From an uncultured Pseudomonadota bacterium (GTDB taxonomy: Bacteria > Myxococcota_A > UBA796 > GCA-2862545), in NCBI GenBank assembly GCA_903861005.1, contig CAIOSP010000068.1, positions 62,001-126,000 of the forward strand: DNA of 64,000 nucleotides, given 5' to 3'. Below, one piece after another: positions 16,185-24,053 of this stretch. Made by a program: the position numbers and the translations under genes. Numbering within the stretch: the stretch's first letter is position 1; each line of letters begins with the position of its first letter. A model generated the notes under the pieces. That model saw only the letters and a program-made list of their open reading frames with translations. It made no database searches and was not told the origin of the DNA.

Positions 16185-16712
16185 ATGTCGAGCGTCGTGT
16201 TCCTGCGCGCCTCCAACGTCGGCGGGCATCGGACCTTCTCGCCCGCCGCGTTCGTGCGCGAGCTGGCGCACCTCGACGCCGTGAACCTGGGCGCCGCGGG
16301 CACGTTCGTGATCCGCGCGGCGGTCGAAGAGGACACGCTGCGCGCCGAGATCGCGCGGCGCTTGCCGTTCGAGACCGAGATCCTAATCGTCGACGGCGAG
16401 GCATTGATCTTGTTGTTGAACACCGCCGCGTTCGCGAGCGTCGACGCGATCGAGGGCGCCAAGCGTCACCTCAGCGTGATCACGCAGGCGCCGACACGGG
16501 CGGCGTCGTTGCCGATCGATCGCCCGGCGACCGACGCGTGGGAGGTTCGGCTGGTGGCGGTGGTGGGGCGGTGCGCGCTGAGCGTGCAGCGCAAGGTCGG
16601 CCCGGTGACGAAGGTGTACCCGAACGCCGTGGTGGAGAAGGAGCTGGGCGTGGCGGCGACGACGCGGAACTGGAACACGCTGGGGGCGATCGTGAAGGCG
16701 CTGCGGGCGTAG
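16185..16712 (+). CDS. DUF1697-family protein
   Basis: 175-residue soluble protein. SSVVFLRASNVGGHRTFSPA at the start and GVAATTRNWNTLGAIVKAL at the end are the two signatures of DUF1697, usually written as FLRGINVGG and TRNWNT. The middle part aligns less clearly and the protein is of normal length. No function is known for the family. The start is ATG 16185; the gene is convergent with the SRPBCC-like gene at 16768. Confidence 0.85.
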   Translation: MSSVVFLRASNVGGHRTFSPAAFVRELAHLDAVNLGAAGTFVIRAAVEEDTLRAEIARRLPFETEILIVDGEALILLLNTAAFASVDAIEGAKRHLSVITQAPTRAASLPIDRPATDAWEVRLVAVVGRCALSVQRKVGPVTKVYPNAVVEKELGVAATTRNWNTLGAIVKALRA

Positions 16713-16767
16713 GTGAGCGTGTCGCCCGCCGAGCCATGCCGCCTCATCCGCGCGTGATCTCCAAACC

Positions 16768-17271
16768 TTACACGTGTGGGTACGGCTGATTCGCGTAGGC
16801 GATCTTCCGGACGTTCTCCAGCACGCGTCCCATGTAGACCCACCAGAACGTGTGGGCGAACACCCACTGCACGGGCGCCAGCCACGGCGCGCCCGCGAAC
16901 ATGGTGTACGTGTAGACGATCTCGATCTCGTTCGGCGCGCGCTCGTGCGTGTCCCACTCGCCGACGAAGCGGTTGAACCCGAACATCCACTGCTGGAAGT
17001 CGGACACCTGGATCTTCCAGTGGACGTTCTCGACGCGCTCCAAGACCTGGTCGCTCGACGCGTACCCGCCGGCGAACCCGAGCGTGGGACCCATGTGCAC
17101 GCGCTTGGTGCTGCCGACCTTGGCCCAACCGGTGTCGTCCGTGCAGTGCGTGACGCGCGGCATGGGGCCGAAGCCGGTGTGAACCTGGCGGATGTCGCCG
17201 AGCATGGGCGAGAGGAAGGCACGCTCGAGAGAGCAATGGAAGACGGCGGTGCGCTGAACACGGGGTGGCAT
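16768..17271 (-). CDS. SRPBCC/polyketide-cyclase-like protein
   Basis: 167 residues, no signal peptide. The order of segments (RTAVFHCSLERAFLSPML, GSTKRVHMGP, RVENVHWKIQVSDF, NEIEIVYTYTMFAG and a long C-terminal helix) fits the START/SRPBCC helix-grip fold, which binds small hydrophobic ligands. It is divergent from a TetR-type repressor with a 140-base shared control region, so it is a likely target of that repressor. Ligand or enzymatic role cannot be read from the sequence. Confidence 0.65.
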   Translation of the reverse strand: MPPRVQRTAVFHCSLERAFLSPMLGDIRQVHTGFGPMPRVTHCTDDTGWAKVGSTKRVHMGPTLGFAGGYASSDQVLERVENVHWKIQVSDFQQWMFGFNRFVGEWDTHERAPNEIEIVYTYTMFAGAPWLAPVQWVFAHTFWWVYMGRVLENVRKIAYANQPYPHV

Positions 17272-17384
17272 GGAGGCTCCTTCTTGGTGTCCTCATCTCC
17301 CGCTGGGGCGTCGCCGCCCACTCGCGTTCGCTCTGTCGGATGGTGGGCGAACAAAGGACGCGATCGGCAACGGACGCCCGCGCT

Positions 17385-17402
17385 GATTCACATTCATGTT
17401 AC
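17385..17402. promoter_or_regulatory. Possible operator/promoter of the TetR gene
   Basis: An AT-rich island in GC-rich sequence just before the TetR start contains ACAT-TC-ATGT (17390-17399), a short inverted repeat. It ends about 12 bases before the ATG at 17412, which also lacks a clear ribosome-binding site. The setting between a TetR gene and a divergent target suggests a repressor site or a -10 region; the arms are short. Confidence 0.3.
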
Positions 17403-17411
17403 CCGCGGCCC

Positions 17412-18041
17412 ATGCCCCCTCGCACCCGCCGTCCCACACAGCCTCGCGCCAAGGTGACCGTCGACGCGCTCGTCGAGGCCACCGGTCAGGTGTTCGGCGC
17501 GCGAGGCTTCGATCACACCACCACCGCGCGGATCGCTGAGCGCGCGGGCGTGAGCATCGGATCGCTCTACCAGTACTTCCCCGACAAGCAGGCGCTGATC
17601 ACCGCGTTCGTCGCGCGCAGGCTGCAGGAGGACGTCGAGCTGATGGAGCGCGTCAGCTTGCGCGCCGCCGGCCTGCCGCTGCTGGACGCCGCGCGCGTGG
17701 CGATCGAGGAGCTCGTGCTCATCTTCCGTCGCGACCGCGCGATGTACCAAGGCGTGGCCGAGGTGCTTCCGCTTCTCGAGCAGACGGCCGAGGTGCGACA
17801 AGGCCTGGGCTACGCGCACGCCGCCGCGACCGCGATCTTGAGCGCGCACGCGGATCTGTTGGGCGGTCGTGACCCGGAGCTGGTGGCGCTGGTGGCGATG
17901 CACGCGGTGCGCGGGTCGATGTTTCGCATCCTCGAGTTCTCGCCCGACAAGCTCGATGACCCCGCCCTCCCCGAGCTGCTGCTGGGGATGGTCGTGGGCG
18001 TCGTCGTGGCGCCGGAAGGTGGCGCGCCGCGCCAAGGCTGA
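17412..18041 (+). CDS. TetR-family transcriptional regulator
   Basis: 209 residues from ATG 17412. The N-terminal helix-turn-helix is clear (about residues 15-62): ATGQVFGARGFDHTTTARIA, then AGVSIGSLYQYFPDKQALI. The C-terminal ligand-binding helices resemble the AcrR-like group. It probably represses itself and the divergent SRPBCC-like gene. Its stop and that of the convergent barrel-protein gene are only six bases apart. Confidence 0.92.
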   Translation: MPPRTRRPTQPRAKVTVDALVEATGQVFGARGFDHTTTARIAERAGVSIGSLYQYFPDKQALITAFVARRLQEDVELMERVSLRAAGLPLLDAARVAIEELVLIFRRDRAMYQGVAEVLPLLEQTAEVRQGLGYAHAAATAILSAHADLLGGRDPELVALVAMHAVRGSMFRILEFSPDKLDDPALPELLLGMVVGVVVAPEGGAPRQG

Positions 18042-18047
18042 TTGGCG

Positions 18048-18860
18048 CTAGCCGGGCTCGCCGGGGAAGGTGGGTGCGTCCGGCGTGGACGGCGCGCCTG
18101 GCGTTGCCGGCGCATCCGGCGTCGACGGCGTGTCTGGCGTCGCGGGTCCTTCGGGGGGCGCGGGCGCATCGGGGGCGTCAAGCTCCCCCGGCGTCGTCGG
18201 CGCGCCCTGCGTCGGCAGCTCCGGCTCCGACCAGTGCTCGTCCACCGGATCCGTGAACGGCACCACGGCGGCTACCTTGTGCTTCACCGGCGCCTCAAAC
18301 ATCAGGCCGAGCAGCACGCCGCCGACGGGCGCTGCCGGGTAGTCCGTCGCGCCGACGTCGACCCCGACCTCGCCCTTGAGCTGCAGGCCCCACGCGCGGT
18401 GGAAGCGGTAGACCAGGGCCGCGTCGACGAGGACCGTGCCACCGAGCGCCGGTTGCGTGGCGTCACACACGCCGTGGATCCGTTCGCCCGAGCAGACCCA
18501 GTCTGGCAAGCGCAGCACCGCGCCCGCCTGCGCGCCGAACTTGAGCGCGGCCACCAGCAGGTAGATCGTCCGGTGGAATTCCAATGTGACCGCGGTGCGC
18601 GTGTCGAGCTTGTCCGGCTCAAACGCGAAGTCGGTGTGCGCGCGCACGCCGAACGACCACGTCCGCCCGATCGAGAACGCATCGTCGACCTTGCCGGTCC
18701 AGCCGCCGACGCCGACCTCGGCGCCCACGCCGACCGGCATCTCGTACGCGCCGCCCAATCCGCCCGCGGCGTCGAGGTACACGCCCGACCTGCGATCGCC
18801 CAAGCCTGCGTGCGCGGCGGTGGGCAGCGCAAGGAGCGCGGCGGCGAGGGCGCGCTTCAT
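18048..18860 (-). CDS. Exported barrel-like protein with Pro-rich tail
   Basis: 270 residues. The signal peptide (to AHAGLG) is followed by about 190 residues of amphipathic beta structure (GVYLDAAGGLGG, VGVGAEVGVGG, TAVTLEFHRTIYLLV, VLVDAALVYRFHR, GLQLKGEVGVDVG), which reads like a small outer-membrane barrel. The last 50 residues are low-complexity Pro/Ala/Thr with repeated TPDAP and TPGAP units. The ATG overlaps the stop of the upstream gene (ATGA, 18857-18860), so it is the third gene of an operon with 18857-21058 and 21003-21752. No specific family was recognised. Confidence 0.65.
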   Translation of the reverse strand: MKRALAAALLALPTAAHAGLGDRRSGVYLDAAGGLGGAYEMPVGVGAEVGVGGWTGKVDDAFSIGRTWSFGVRAHTDFAFEPDKLDTRTAVTLEFHRTIYLLVAALKFGAQAGAVLRLPDWVCSGERIHGVCDATQPALGGTVLVDAALVYRFHRAWGLQLKGEVGVDVGATDYPAAPVGGVLLGLMFEAPVKHKVAAVVPFTDPVDEHWSEPELPTQGAPTTPGELDAPDAPAPPEGPATPDTPSTPDAPATPGAPSTPDAPTFPGEPG

Positions 18861-21058
18861 GGTGTGTCCTGGGTGGCGTCGGTGTCTTGCGCAGGCAGCG
18901 CGGCGGGCGAGCGCGTCCAAACCGGCGTCACCGTCGCCCAGTCGTTCGACGTGGTCGACCACGCGATCGCGGTGGTCCAGTCGCCCAGCTCCAGATCGGC
19001 GGTCCAGCGGTAGTCCGCCTGGCCGGGCGTGAACGTGCCGAGCACGCCCTTGCCCTGGGTGACGATCGACACCCGGTTGATCGACGACTCGCCCGCGTGC
19101 AGGTCGATGACGAGCGTGTGCGTCACAGGGCCGGTGGGTGCTGAGTCGGTGTCGCCGTCCGTGTCCGGCTTGGGCTTGGGCACCAGGCTGCCGGGGACCA
19201 CGCCGTCCACGCGCAGGTTGAGCCACGCGCCGTTGCCGCAGCCGAGCTCACCGACGTTGATCGCGCGCGTGATCTCCACGACGCCGTAGCGCTTGGGCGT
19301 GCCGACATCGAGCCACAGGTCGGGGCCGCTCGGGCGCACGAAGCGGCCTGCGTCGAGCCAGCGGAACCACGGCGCCCATGCGTCGAACGGCGGGCCGCCG
19401 GGCGCGTCGAGCGCGACGAAGGACGGCGTGGCCTCGATCGACCAGGGCGCCGCGTCGAGCGCGCCGAGCACGTTCAGATCGACGATTGTGTAGCGGTCGA
19501 TCGACGGGCCGCCCCACGCCAGGTTGAACGCGGCGCCGGGGCTGAGGTCCCGCACGCGCGGCGCCGCGTGACCGGAGCGGCCAGAGTCCTCGCCCCATGG
19601 CCACGCGCCGATCTTCCATCCGTCGGGCGACGTGAGCGTGGCGCCTGGCGTGGTGCGGATCCACGGCGCGTCGTTGAGGTAAGCGCCGGTGGTCGCGACG
19701 TCGTCGAGCGCGGTGATCACCGCGAACTCGTAGCCGGCGACGACCGCCGCGCGGGAGCGATCGGACTCCGACACGCCCTGCGTGCGCGCGCGCCCGCCCT
19801 CCCAGCCGAGCGACGTGAGCACGCGCGTGCCGGTGGTCGCCATGGCGGGGATCATCGCCACCTGCAGCGTCTGCTCGTCGCCGGCGAACAGGTCCGCTCG
19901 CAGCGTCTTCGTCGTCCACGCGGGGCCGGCGGAGAGCGTCAGGTCGATCACGCCTGCGCCCGTCGCGATGCGTGCGCCGTCCGGCTCCATGCGCGTCAGG
20001 CCGCTGCGACCGTCCGCCGCGCGCCACGACACACCGACCGGTCGCACGCGCACATCCGCCGGCCACACCGGCTGCAAGGTGATCGCGGCGACGGCGCCCA
20101 GCGTGAGCTCGACGGCCTCGCCGGGGGCGACGATCGGGGAGGACGCGCGACCGGCGATCACGGCGCGAAGGCCGTCGACGGCGGCGTCGATCGTCGCGTC
20201 GTAGGTGCCGTCCTCAGCCACCGGCACCCGGCCGACGAGCGCGTCGCCCTTGAGCAGATCGACGGCGGCCGCGCCCAGCGCGTTGCCCGAGATGTGCTGG
20301 TGATCGGTGGGGCGCAGCGCCCACGCGCGCGCGGTGTCCGAGAACAGGAGCGACGACGTGCCCTCGACCACGATCGCGCCGCCGAGGTCTTCGACCACGT
20401 GGCCGCCGTGGCCGATCACCGCCGGGTCTGCCATCAGCCAGCCGTCGACGCGCGTGGCGGCGGTGTTGGTGGCGATCCAGAAGCCCTCGGCGCCCTCGAC
20501 ATTAAGCCACGGGTTCCCGGCCTCGGTGCGCCAAGTGACGGTGCGACGATCGCCCGCGGCGGTGGCGTCGTGCGCAGGCAGCGCGCGCACCAGCCCGGAG
20601 ACCTGGATGCCGTCTTCGACGAACTCCAGGTGGTCCACGTCGAGCCAGCCGCCGCCGACCAGCGGGGCGATCTCGTAGACGAAGTCTGCACGACCCCAGG
20701 CCGCGGCGTCGACCAGCGTCACGCCGCCAAGTCCCGCCAGCGACAGCGAGGCCTGGGGGTGGCGCAGCACCGCGCGGTACAGCTCGTTGCCGATGAACAG
20801 GTCGGGGCTGTCGCCATCGCCGTTCGCGAAGAGCATGCTGCTGCAGGCCACCGACGACGCGTAGGTCTCGCCCGGCCCCAGCGGCGTGGTGGGGCAGGTG
20901 CTCTCCACAGCGGCCGGGATGTCCAGGGTGCACGCGGCCAAGCCGACGAGCGTGAGCGCGCGGACCCGCCAGACCAGCTTGTCGCGCGCTCGGACGATGA
21001 CTCTAGCCTCCCTCGGCGAACCGGATGCGCATCGGCACCAGACGCGCCTTCTCTCCAT
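18857..21058 (-). CDS. CehA/McbA-like lipoprotein with eroded PHP metal site
   Basis: 733 residues, lipobox Cys43 (VGLAAC) after a long N-terminal region. The ATG at 21058 overlaps the upstream gene by 56 bases and no better ATG, GTG or TTG is available before the signal, so the true start is uncertain. The layout follows CehA/McbA proteins such as the one at 51860-54439: an N-terminal beta domain (LFIGNELYRAVLRHP, GLGGVTLVDAAAWGRADFVY), a carboxypeptidase-like beta segment, a PHP-like region, and the C-terminal NGAWLNLRVDGVVPGSLV typical of the family. The metal motifs are lost: where DxHxH and TDHD are expected it reads TSLGWEGG and TALDD. It is probably a binding protein rather than an enzyme. 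Two Asp-Thr linkers (DTDGDTDS, QDTDATQDTP) are present. Confidence 0.6.
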   Translation of the reverse strand: MERRRVWCRCASGSPREARVIVRARDKLVWRVRALTLVGLAACTLDIPAAVESTCPTTPLGPGETYASSVACSSMLFANGDGDSPDLFIGNELYRAVLRHPQASLSLAGLGGVTLVDAAAWGRADFVYEIAPLVGGGWLDVDHLEFVEDGIQVSGLVRALPAHDATAAGDRRTVTWRTEAGNPWLNVEGAEGFWIATNTAATRVDGWLMADPAVIGHGGHVVEDLGGAIVVEGTSSLLFSDTARAWALRPTDHQHISGNALGAAAVDLLKGDALVGRVPVAEDGTYDATIDAAVDGLRAVIAGRASSPIVAPGEAVELTLGAVAAITLQPVWPADVRVRPVGVSWRAADGRSGLTRMEPDGARIATGAGVIDLTLSAGPAWTTKTLRADLFAGDEQTLQVAMIPAMATTGTRVLTSLGWEGGRARTQGVSESDRSRAAVVAGYEFAVITALDDVATTGAYLNDAPWIRTTPGATLTSPDGWKIGAWPWGEDSGRSGHAAPRVRDLSPGAAFNLAWGGPSIDRYTIVDLNVLGALDAAPWSIEATPSFVALDAPGGPPFDAWAPWFRWLDAGRFVRPSGPDLWLDVGTPKRYGVVEITRAINVGELGCGNGAWLNLRVDGVVPGSLVPKPKPDTDGDTDSAPTGPVTHTLVIDLHAGESSINRVSIVTQGKGVLGTFTPGQADYRWTADLELGDWTTAIAWSTTSNDWATVTPVWTRSPAALPAQDTDATQDTP

Positions 21059-21752
21059 AGCCCTGCGGCAGGTCGCCCGTCGTGTAGTCGAATGTCCGGA
21101 CCTCGCCGGGCTTCATGGGGACCATCCAGCCATCCGGCACGGGCGTCGGCCACTCCTTGGCGGGTGCGACGAGCGGGTAGCTGACCGACCCAACCTTCTT
21201 GCCGGACGCGTCGAGGAAGTCCAAGCGGTAGGTGAGCGACTCGATCGTCTTGTCGCCGGCGTTGGTGATCTGCGCCTTGAAGCCCCAGCCGTTGAGCGGG
21301 CCCTTGGGGTCCTCGGCCAGGTTGACTTGGGCGGTGACCACGTCGGTGGCGGTCAGCGCGTAGGAGGCGGCTGCGATGCCGCGCTCGGCGTCGCCGCGGC
21401 GCTTGGTGGAGGCGTCGGGGCAGAGCTCCAGGAAGCGCTTGTACGCGGGCACGTCGCCGGTGGCGGTGGCGGCCTCGAGCAGCAGCGCCTCGCGGGCGTC
21501 CTTTACCAGCTCGATCGACTTCCCGGCGGGGAGCTTGGCGAGGTAGGCGTCGTAGTCCTCCAGCACATTGGAGGCCTTGGCCTTCTCGAACATGAGCTTG
21601 TCGAGCGCGTCCTTGGCGCGCATGCCGTTCATGCTGTCGGCGTTCTGGGCGAGGTACGCGTCCCACGCCTCGATCGTGTTGGCCTTCTCGGCCTCGGCGA
21701 ATTCGTCGGCGCAGCCAGTGAGCAGCAGGGCGGTGAGCAGGATTGAGCGCAT
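21003..21752 (-). CDS. Lipoprotein of unknown function
   Basis: 249 residues from the ATG at 21752, chosen because GGAGGT lies three bases upstream and it gives a short lipoprotein signal with lipobox Cys14 (LLLTGC). An upstream start at 21800 would put 16 residues in front of the signal. Residues 20-130 are helical with two similar blocks (IEAWDAYLAQNADSMNGMRA and LEDYDAYLAKLPAGKSIEL), like SEL1/TPR-type units. Residues 135-249 are a beta domain with a VNLAEDPKGPLNGWGFKAQI stretch like extracytoplasmic Ig-like domains. It is the first gene of a three-gene envelope operon and is divergent from queE. Confidence 0.7.
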   Translation of the reverse strand: MRSILLTALLLTGCADEFAEAEKANTIEAWDAYLAQNADSMNGMRAKDALDKLMFEKAKASNVLEDYDAYLAKLPAGKSIELVKDAREALLLEAATATGDVPAYKRFLELCPDASTKRRGDAERGIAAASYALTATDVVTAQVNLAEDPKGPLNGWGFKAQITNAGDKTIESLTYRLDFLDASGKKVGSVSYPLVAPAKEWPTPVPDGWMVPMKPGEVRTFDYTTGDLPQGYGEKARLVPMRIRFAEGG

Positions 21753-21834
21753 GGGACCTCCGGTCGGGCGCATCGTCATCCCGTTCGCGCCCCAGCGCAA
21801 GGACCAAGGTCACGGCGTGCGTTAATCGCCGCGC

Positions 21835-22521
21835 ATGACCGCCCTGACACCCGAGCCCTCCAAGCCCGTCGATCGCGCCCAGCAGGTGCGGATCACCGAG
21901 GTCTACCTGTCCGTTCAGGGCGAGTCGACGCACGTGGGGAAGCCCTGCGTGTTCGTGCGCCTGACCGGCTGCAACCTGCGCTGCTCGTGGTGCGACTCGG
22001 TGTTCACGTTCACCGGCGGCGCGTGGCGCGACATCGACGCCGTGGTCGCCGAGGCCCACGCGTTCGGCGTGCACACGGTCGAGGTGACCGGCGGCGAGCC
22101 CTTGGTGCAAAAGGCGGCCATCCCGCTGATGGAGCGGCTGCTGGCGCTCGGGCATGAGGTGCTGCTGGAGACGTCCGGCTCGCGGCCGATCGACGACGTG
22201 CCGGACGGCGTGCACGTCATCCTGGACCTCAAGCCGCCCGACAGCGGCGAGGTGGCGTCCAACCTGTGGAGCAACCTCGACCTGCTCGACGCGGGTGACG
22301 AGGTGAAGGCCGTGATCGCGTCTCGCCGCGACTACGAGTGGGCGCGCGACCAGGTGGTGTCGCGCCGGATCGCCGAGCGCTGCACCGTGCTGTTCTCGCC
22401 GGTGTGGGGCGCCGTCGTGCCCAAGGAGCTGGTCGCCTGGATCTTGGAGGACCACCTGAACGTGCGCTTCCAGCTTCAGATGCACAAGGTCGTGTGGCCC
22501 AAGGACGAGCGGGGCGTCTGA
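21835..22521 (+). CDS. queE: 7-carboxy-7-deazaguanine synthase
   Basis: 228-residue radical SAM enzyme that contracts the ring of carboxytetrahydropterin to 7-carboxy-7-deazaguanine in queuosine synthesis. C46, C50 and C53 (CNLRCSWCD) hold the 4Fe-4S cluster. VRITEVYLSVQGEST is the QueE N-terminal signature, EVTGGEPLVQ is the radical SAM GGE motif, and LDLKPPDSGE and FSPVWGAV are further family blocks. The N-terminus has about 18 residues of low conservation. It stands alone; queC, queD and queF are not in this window. Confidence 0.93.
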   Translation: MTALTPEPSKPVDRAQQVRITEVYLSVQGESTHVGKPCVFVRLTGCNLRCSWCDSVFTFTGGAWRDIDAVVAEAHAFGVHTVEVTGGEPLVQKAAIPLMERLLALGHEVLLETSGSRPIDDVPDGVHVILDLKPPDSGEVASNLWSNLDLLDAGDEVKAVIASRRDYEWARDQVVSRRIAERCTVLFSPVWGAVVPKELVAWILEDHLNVRFQLQMHKVVWPKDERGV

Positions 22522-22545
22522 CCGCGCCCCGCGCGCCGTCCGGGC

Positions 22546-23919
22546 CTACTTGGCCGTGAAGATGCAGCGCGAGATCGGGTAGACCACGTCTGCGGTGACG
22601 TACAGGTAGTACTTCTGGCCCTTCACCAGCGGGGCGGGCGCGCCCGACGCGGGGAAGCGCTGAACCATGGTGTCGGGGACGGCGCCGTAGGTGACCGTGT
22701 CGTTCTTCTGGGGGGCCTCACCCTCGGCCAGGTCCAGGCGCCAGATCACGCCGTCGGGCAGGTCCAGGTTGGGCGGGACGGTCGGGGAGATCGTGCCCTC
22801 CTCAAGGACGTAGACGTAGCGGGCGCGGCCGGGGGCCCAGGTGATCTTGCCCTTGCTGTCGATGCCCTCCTCGGACGAGCAGGCCTCGGGCTGGTAGTTG
22901 CGCAGCACGTCGAGGGGGCCGGCGCCGTAGGTGTCGTCGGCGAAGTCGGCCGCCTTCAGGCCGCGGTGCGTCGCCTCATCCTCAAAGATGCGGATCATGC
23001 GGGCCATGTCCGTCGTGGGGAAGATCGAGTCGTTCGGGTGGGTCAGGTCCGCGCGCGCGAAGCCGTTGTTCTCCTCGGGCGGGTAGGCGCCGAAGCCCAC
23101 GGTGGAGATCCAGCCCGCGCCCATGGCGATGCCGCGGTCGTTGAACATGTTGAGCACGTTACCGGTGGCGTCGATGTCCCACACGGACGGGCCGTTCGGC
23201 GCCTTGGCGTCATGGCAGCACACGCACGCCGACGCGCGCGTCTGGGCGCGGAACCAGTCGACGTCCTCGACGTAGGCCGGGTCGGTCATGCGCGAGTCAG
23301 ACTGGTTGTAGCGGTCGTTCGGCGGGACGGGCGAGTAGGGGCGCTGACGACGGACCGGCTCGCACGACGCGTAGTCGGAGAAGGTGCGGCCCTCCTCAGT
23401 CGCGCCCGAGATCATCTGCCAGGTGCAGACCTGGCCGCCCTCGGACTGGCCGACGGGCTCGCCGGGGAGCGGGTCGACGCAGATGTGCTCGGGCATGGGG
23501 AACGGGTTGTCGTTCACCACGATCTCGTCGGCGTTCGGGCCACCGCAGATCGGAGCCGGGTCCCAGTAGCCGCCGCCGAAGAACTGGCAGCCGGTCTTGC
23601 TGCTCCCGCACTTGGTCGAGTCGGTGCCGAGGATGTGGATGTTGAGCTGCTCACCCTTGTCGTCGGTCAGGCAGTCGCCGAGCTTGGGCTCGTCAGGACA
23701 GGGCTCGCCCACCTTGAGCGTGGACTTGAGCTTGACGCAGCCGGCCTGCGCGTCCTCGACGCTCCAGTCACCCAGGTAGTCGCGGCACTCTGGGTCGTTG
23801 GTGAACGGGCTGATGTAGTCGCAGGAGCCGATCAGCTTCTTGGAGAGGACGGGCTTCTCCGGATCGCCGCAGGCGGAGAGGAGGACAGCGGTCGCGAGCA
23901 CGGTGACGAGACGGATCAA
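22546..23919 (-). CDS. Mono-haem c lipoprotein of unknown function
   Basis: 457 residues from a TTG start at 23919. AGGAG lies five bases upstream and the product begins with a lipoprotein signal (lipobox Cys17, LLSAC). A GTG at 23943 is also in frame but sits in a hairpin upstream of the ribosome-binding site. The mature protein is Cys-rich (CDYISPF, PECRDYLG, TKCGSSKTGCQFFGGG) and has one haem c motif, C232-V-C-C235-H236, followed by DAKAPNGPSVWDID. No second haem motif and no known enzyme domain was recognised. It may be an envelope electron carrier or a member of an uncharacterised myxobacterial family. It is convergent with queE. Confidence 0.65.
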   Translation of the reverse strand: MIRLVTVLATAVLLSACGDPEKPVLSKKLIGSCDYISPFTNDPECRDYLGDWSVEDAQAGCVKLKSTLKVGEPCPDEPKLGDCLTDDKGEQLNIHILGTDSTKCGSSKTGCQFFGGGYWDPAPICGGPNADEIVVNDNPFPMPEHICVDPLPGEPVGQSEGGQVCTWQMISGATEEGRTFSDYASCEPVRRQRPYSPVPPNDRYNQSDSRMTDPAYVEDVDWFRAQTRASACVCCHDAKAPNGPSVWDIDATGNVLNMFNDRGIAMGAGWISTVGFGAYPPEENNGFARADLTHPNDSIFPTTDMARMIRIFEDEATHRGLKAADFADDTYGAGPLDVLRNYQPEACSSEEGIDSKGKITWAPGRARYVYVLEEGTISPTVPPNLDLPDGVIWRLDLAEGEAPQKNDTVTYGAVPDTMVQRFPASGAPAPLVKGQKYYLYVTADVVYPISRCIFTAK

Positions 23920-23924
23920 GAGGG

Positions 23925-23945
23925 CTCCTCTGTGCCGATGCACAG
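23925..23945 (-). promoter_or_regulatory. Leader hairpin and ribosome-binding site deciding a TTG start
   Basis: On the minus strand CTGTGC-ATCG-GCACAG (23945 to 23930) forms a perfect 6-bp hairpin that contains the alternative GTG, and AGGAG (23929 to 23925) follows directly. The TTG at 23919 is five bases beyond. This favours TTG as the start; the hairpin may also tune translation. Confidence 0.5.
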
Positions 23946-24053
23946 GCTTTGGATAGACTTTAACCGCTAGTACGGAAGCCCACTACGCGGGTCACGTCGG
24001 ATTTTGTCGGCCCGCATTGCGAGCTGTTTGCACAGGCGTGGCAAAGGGTCGAT

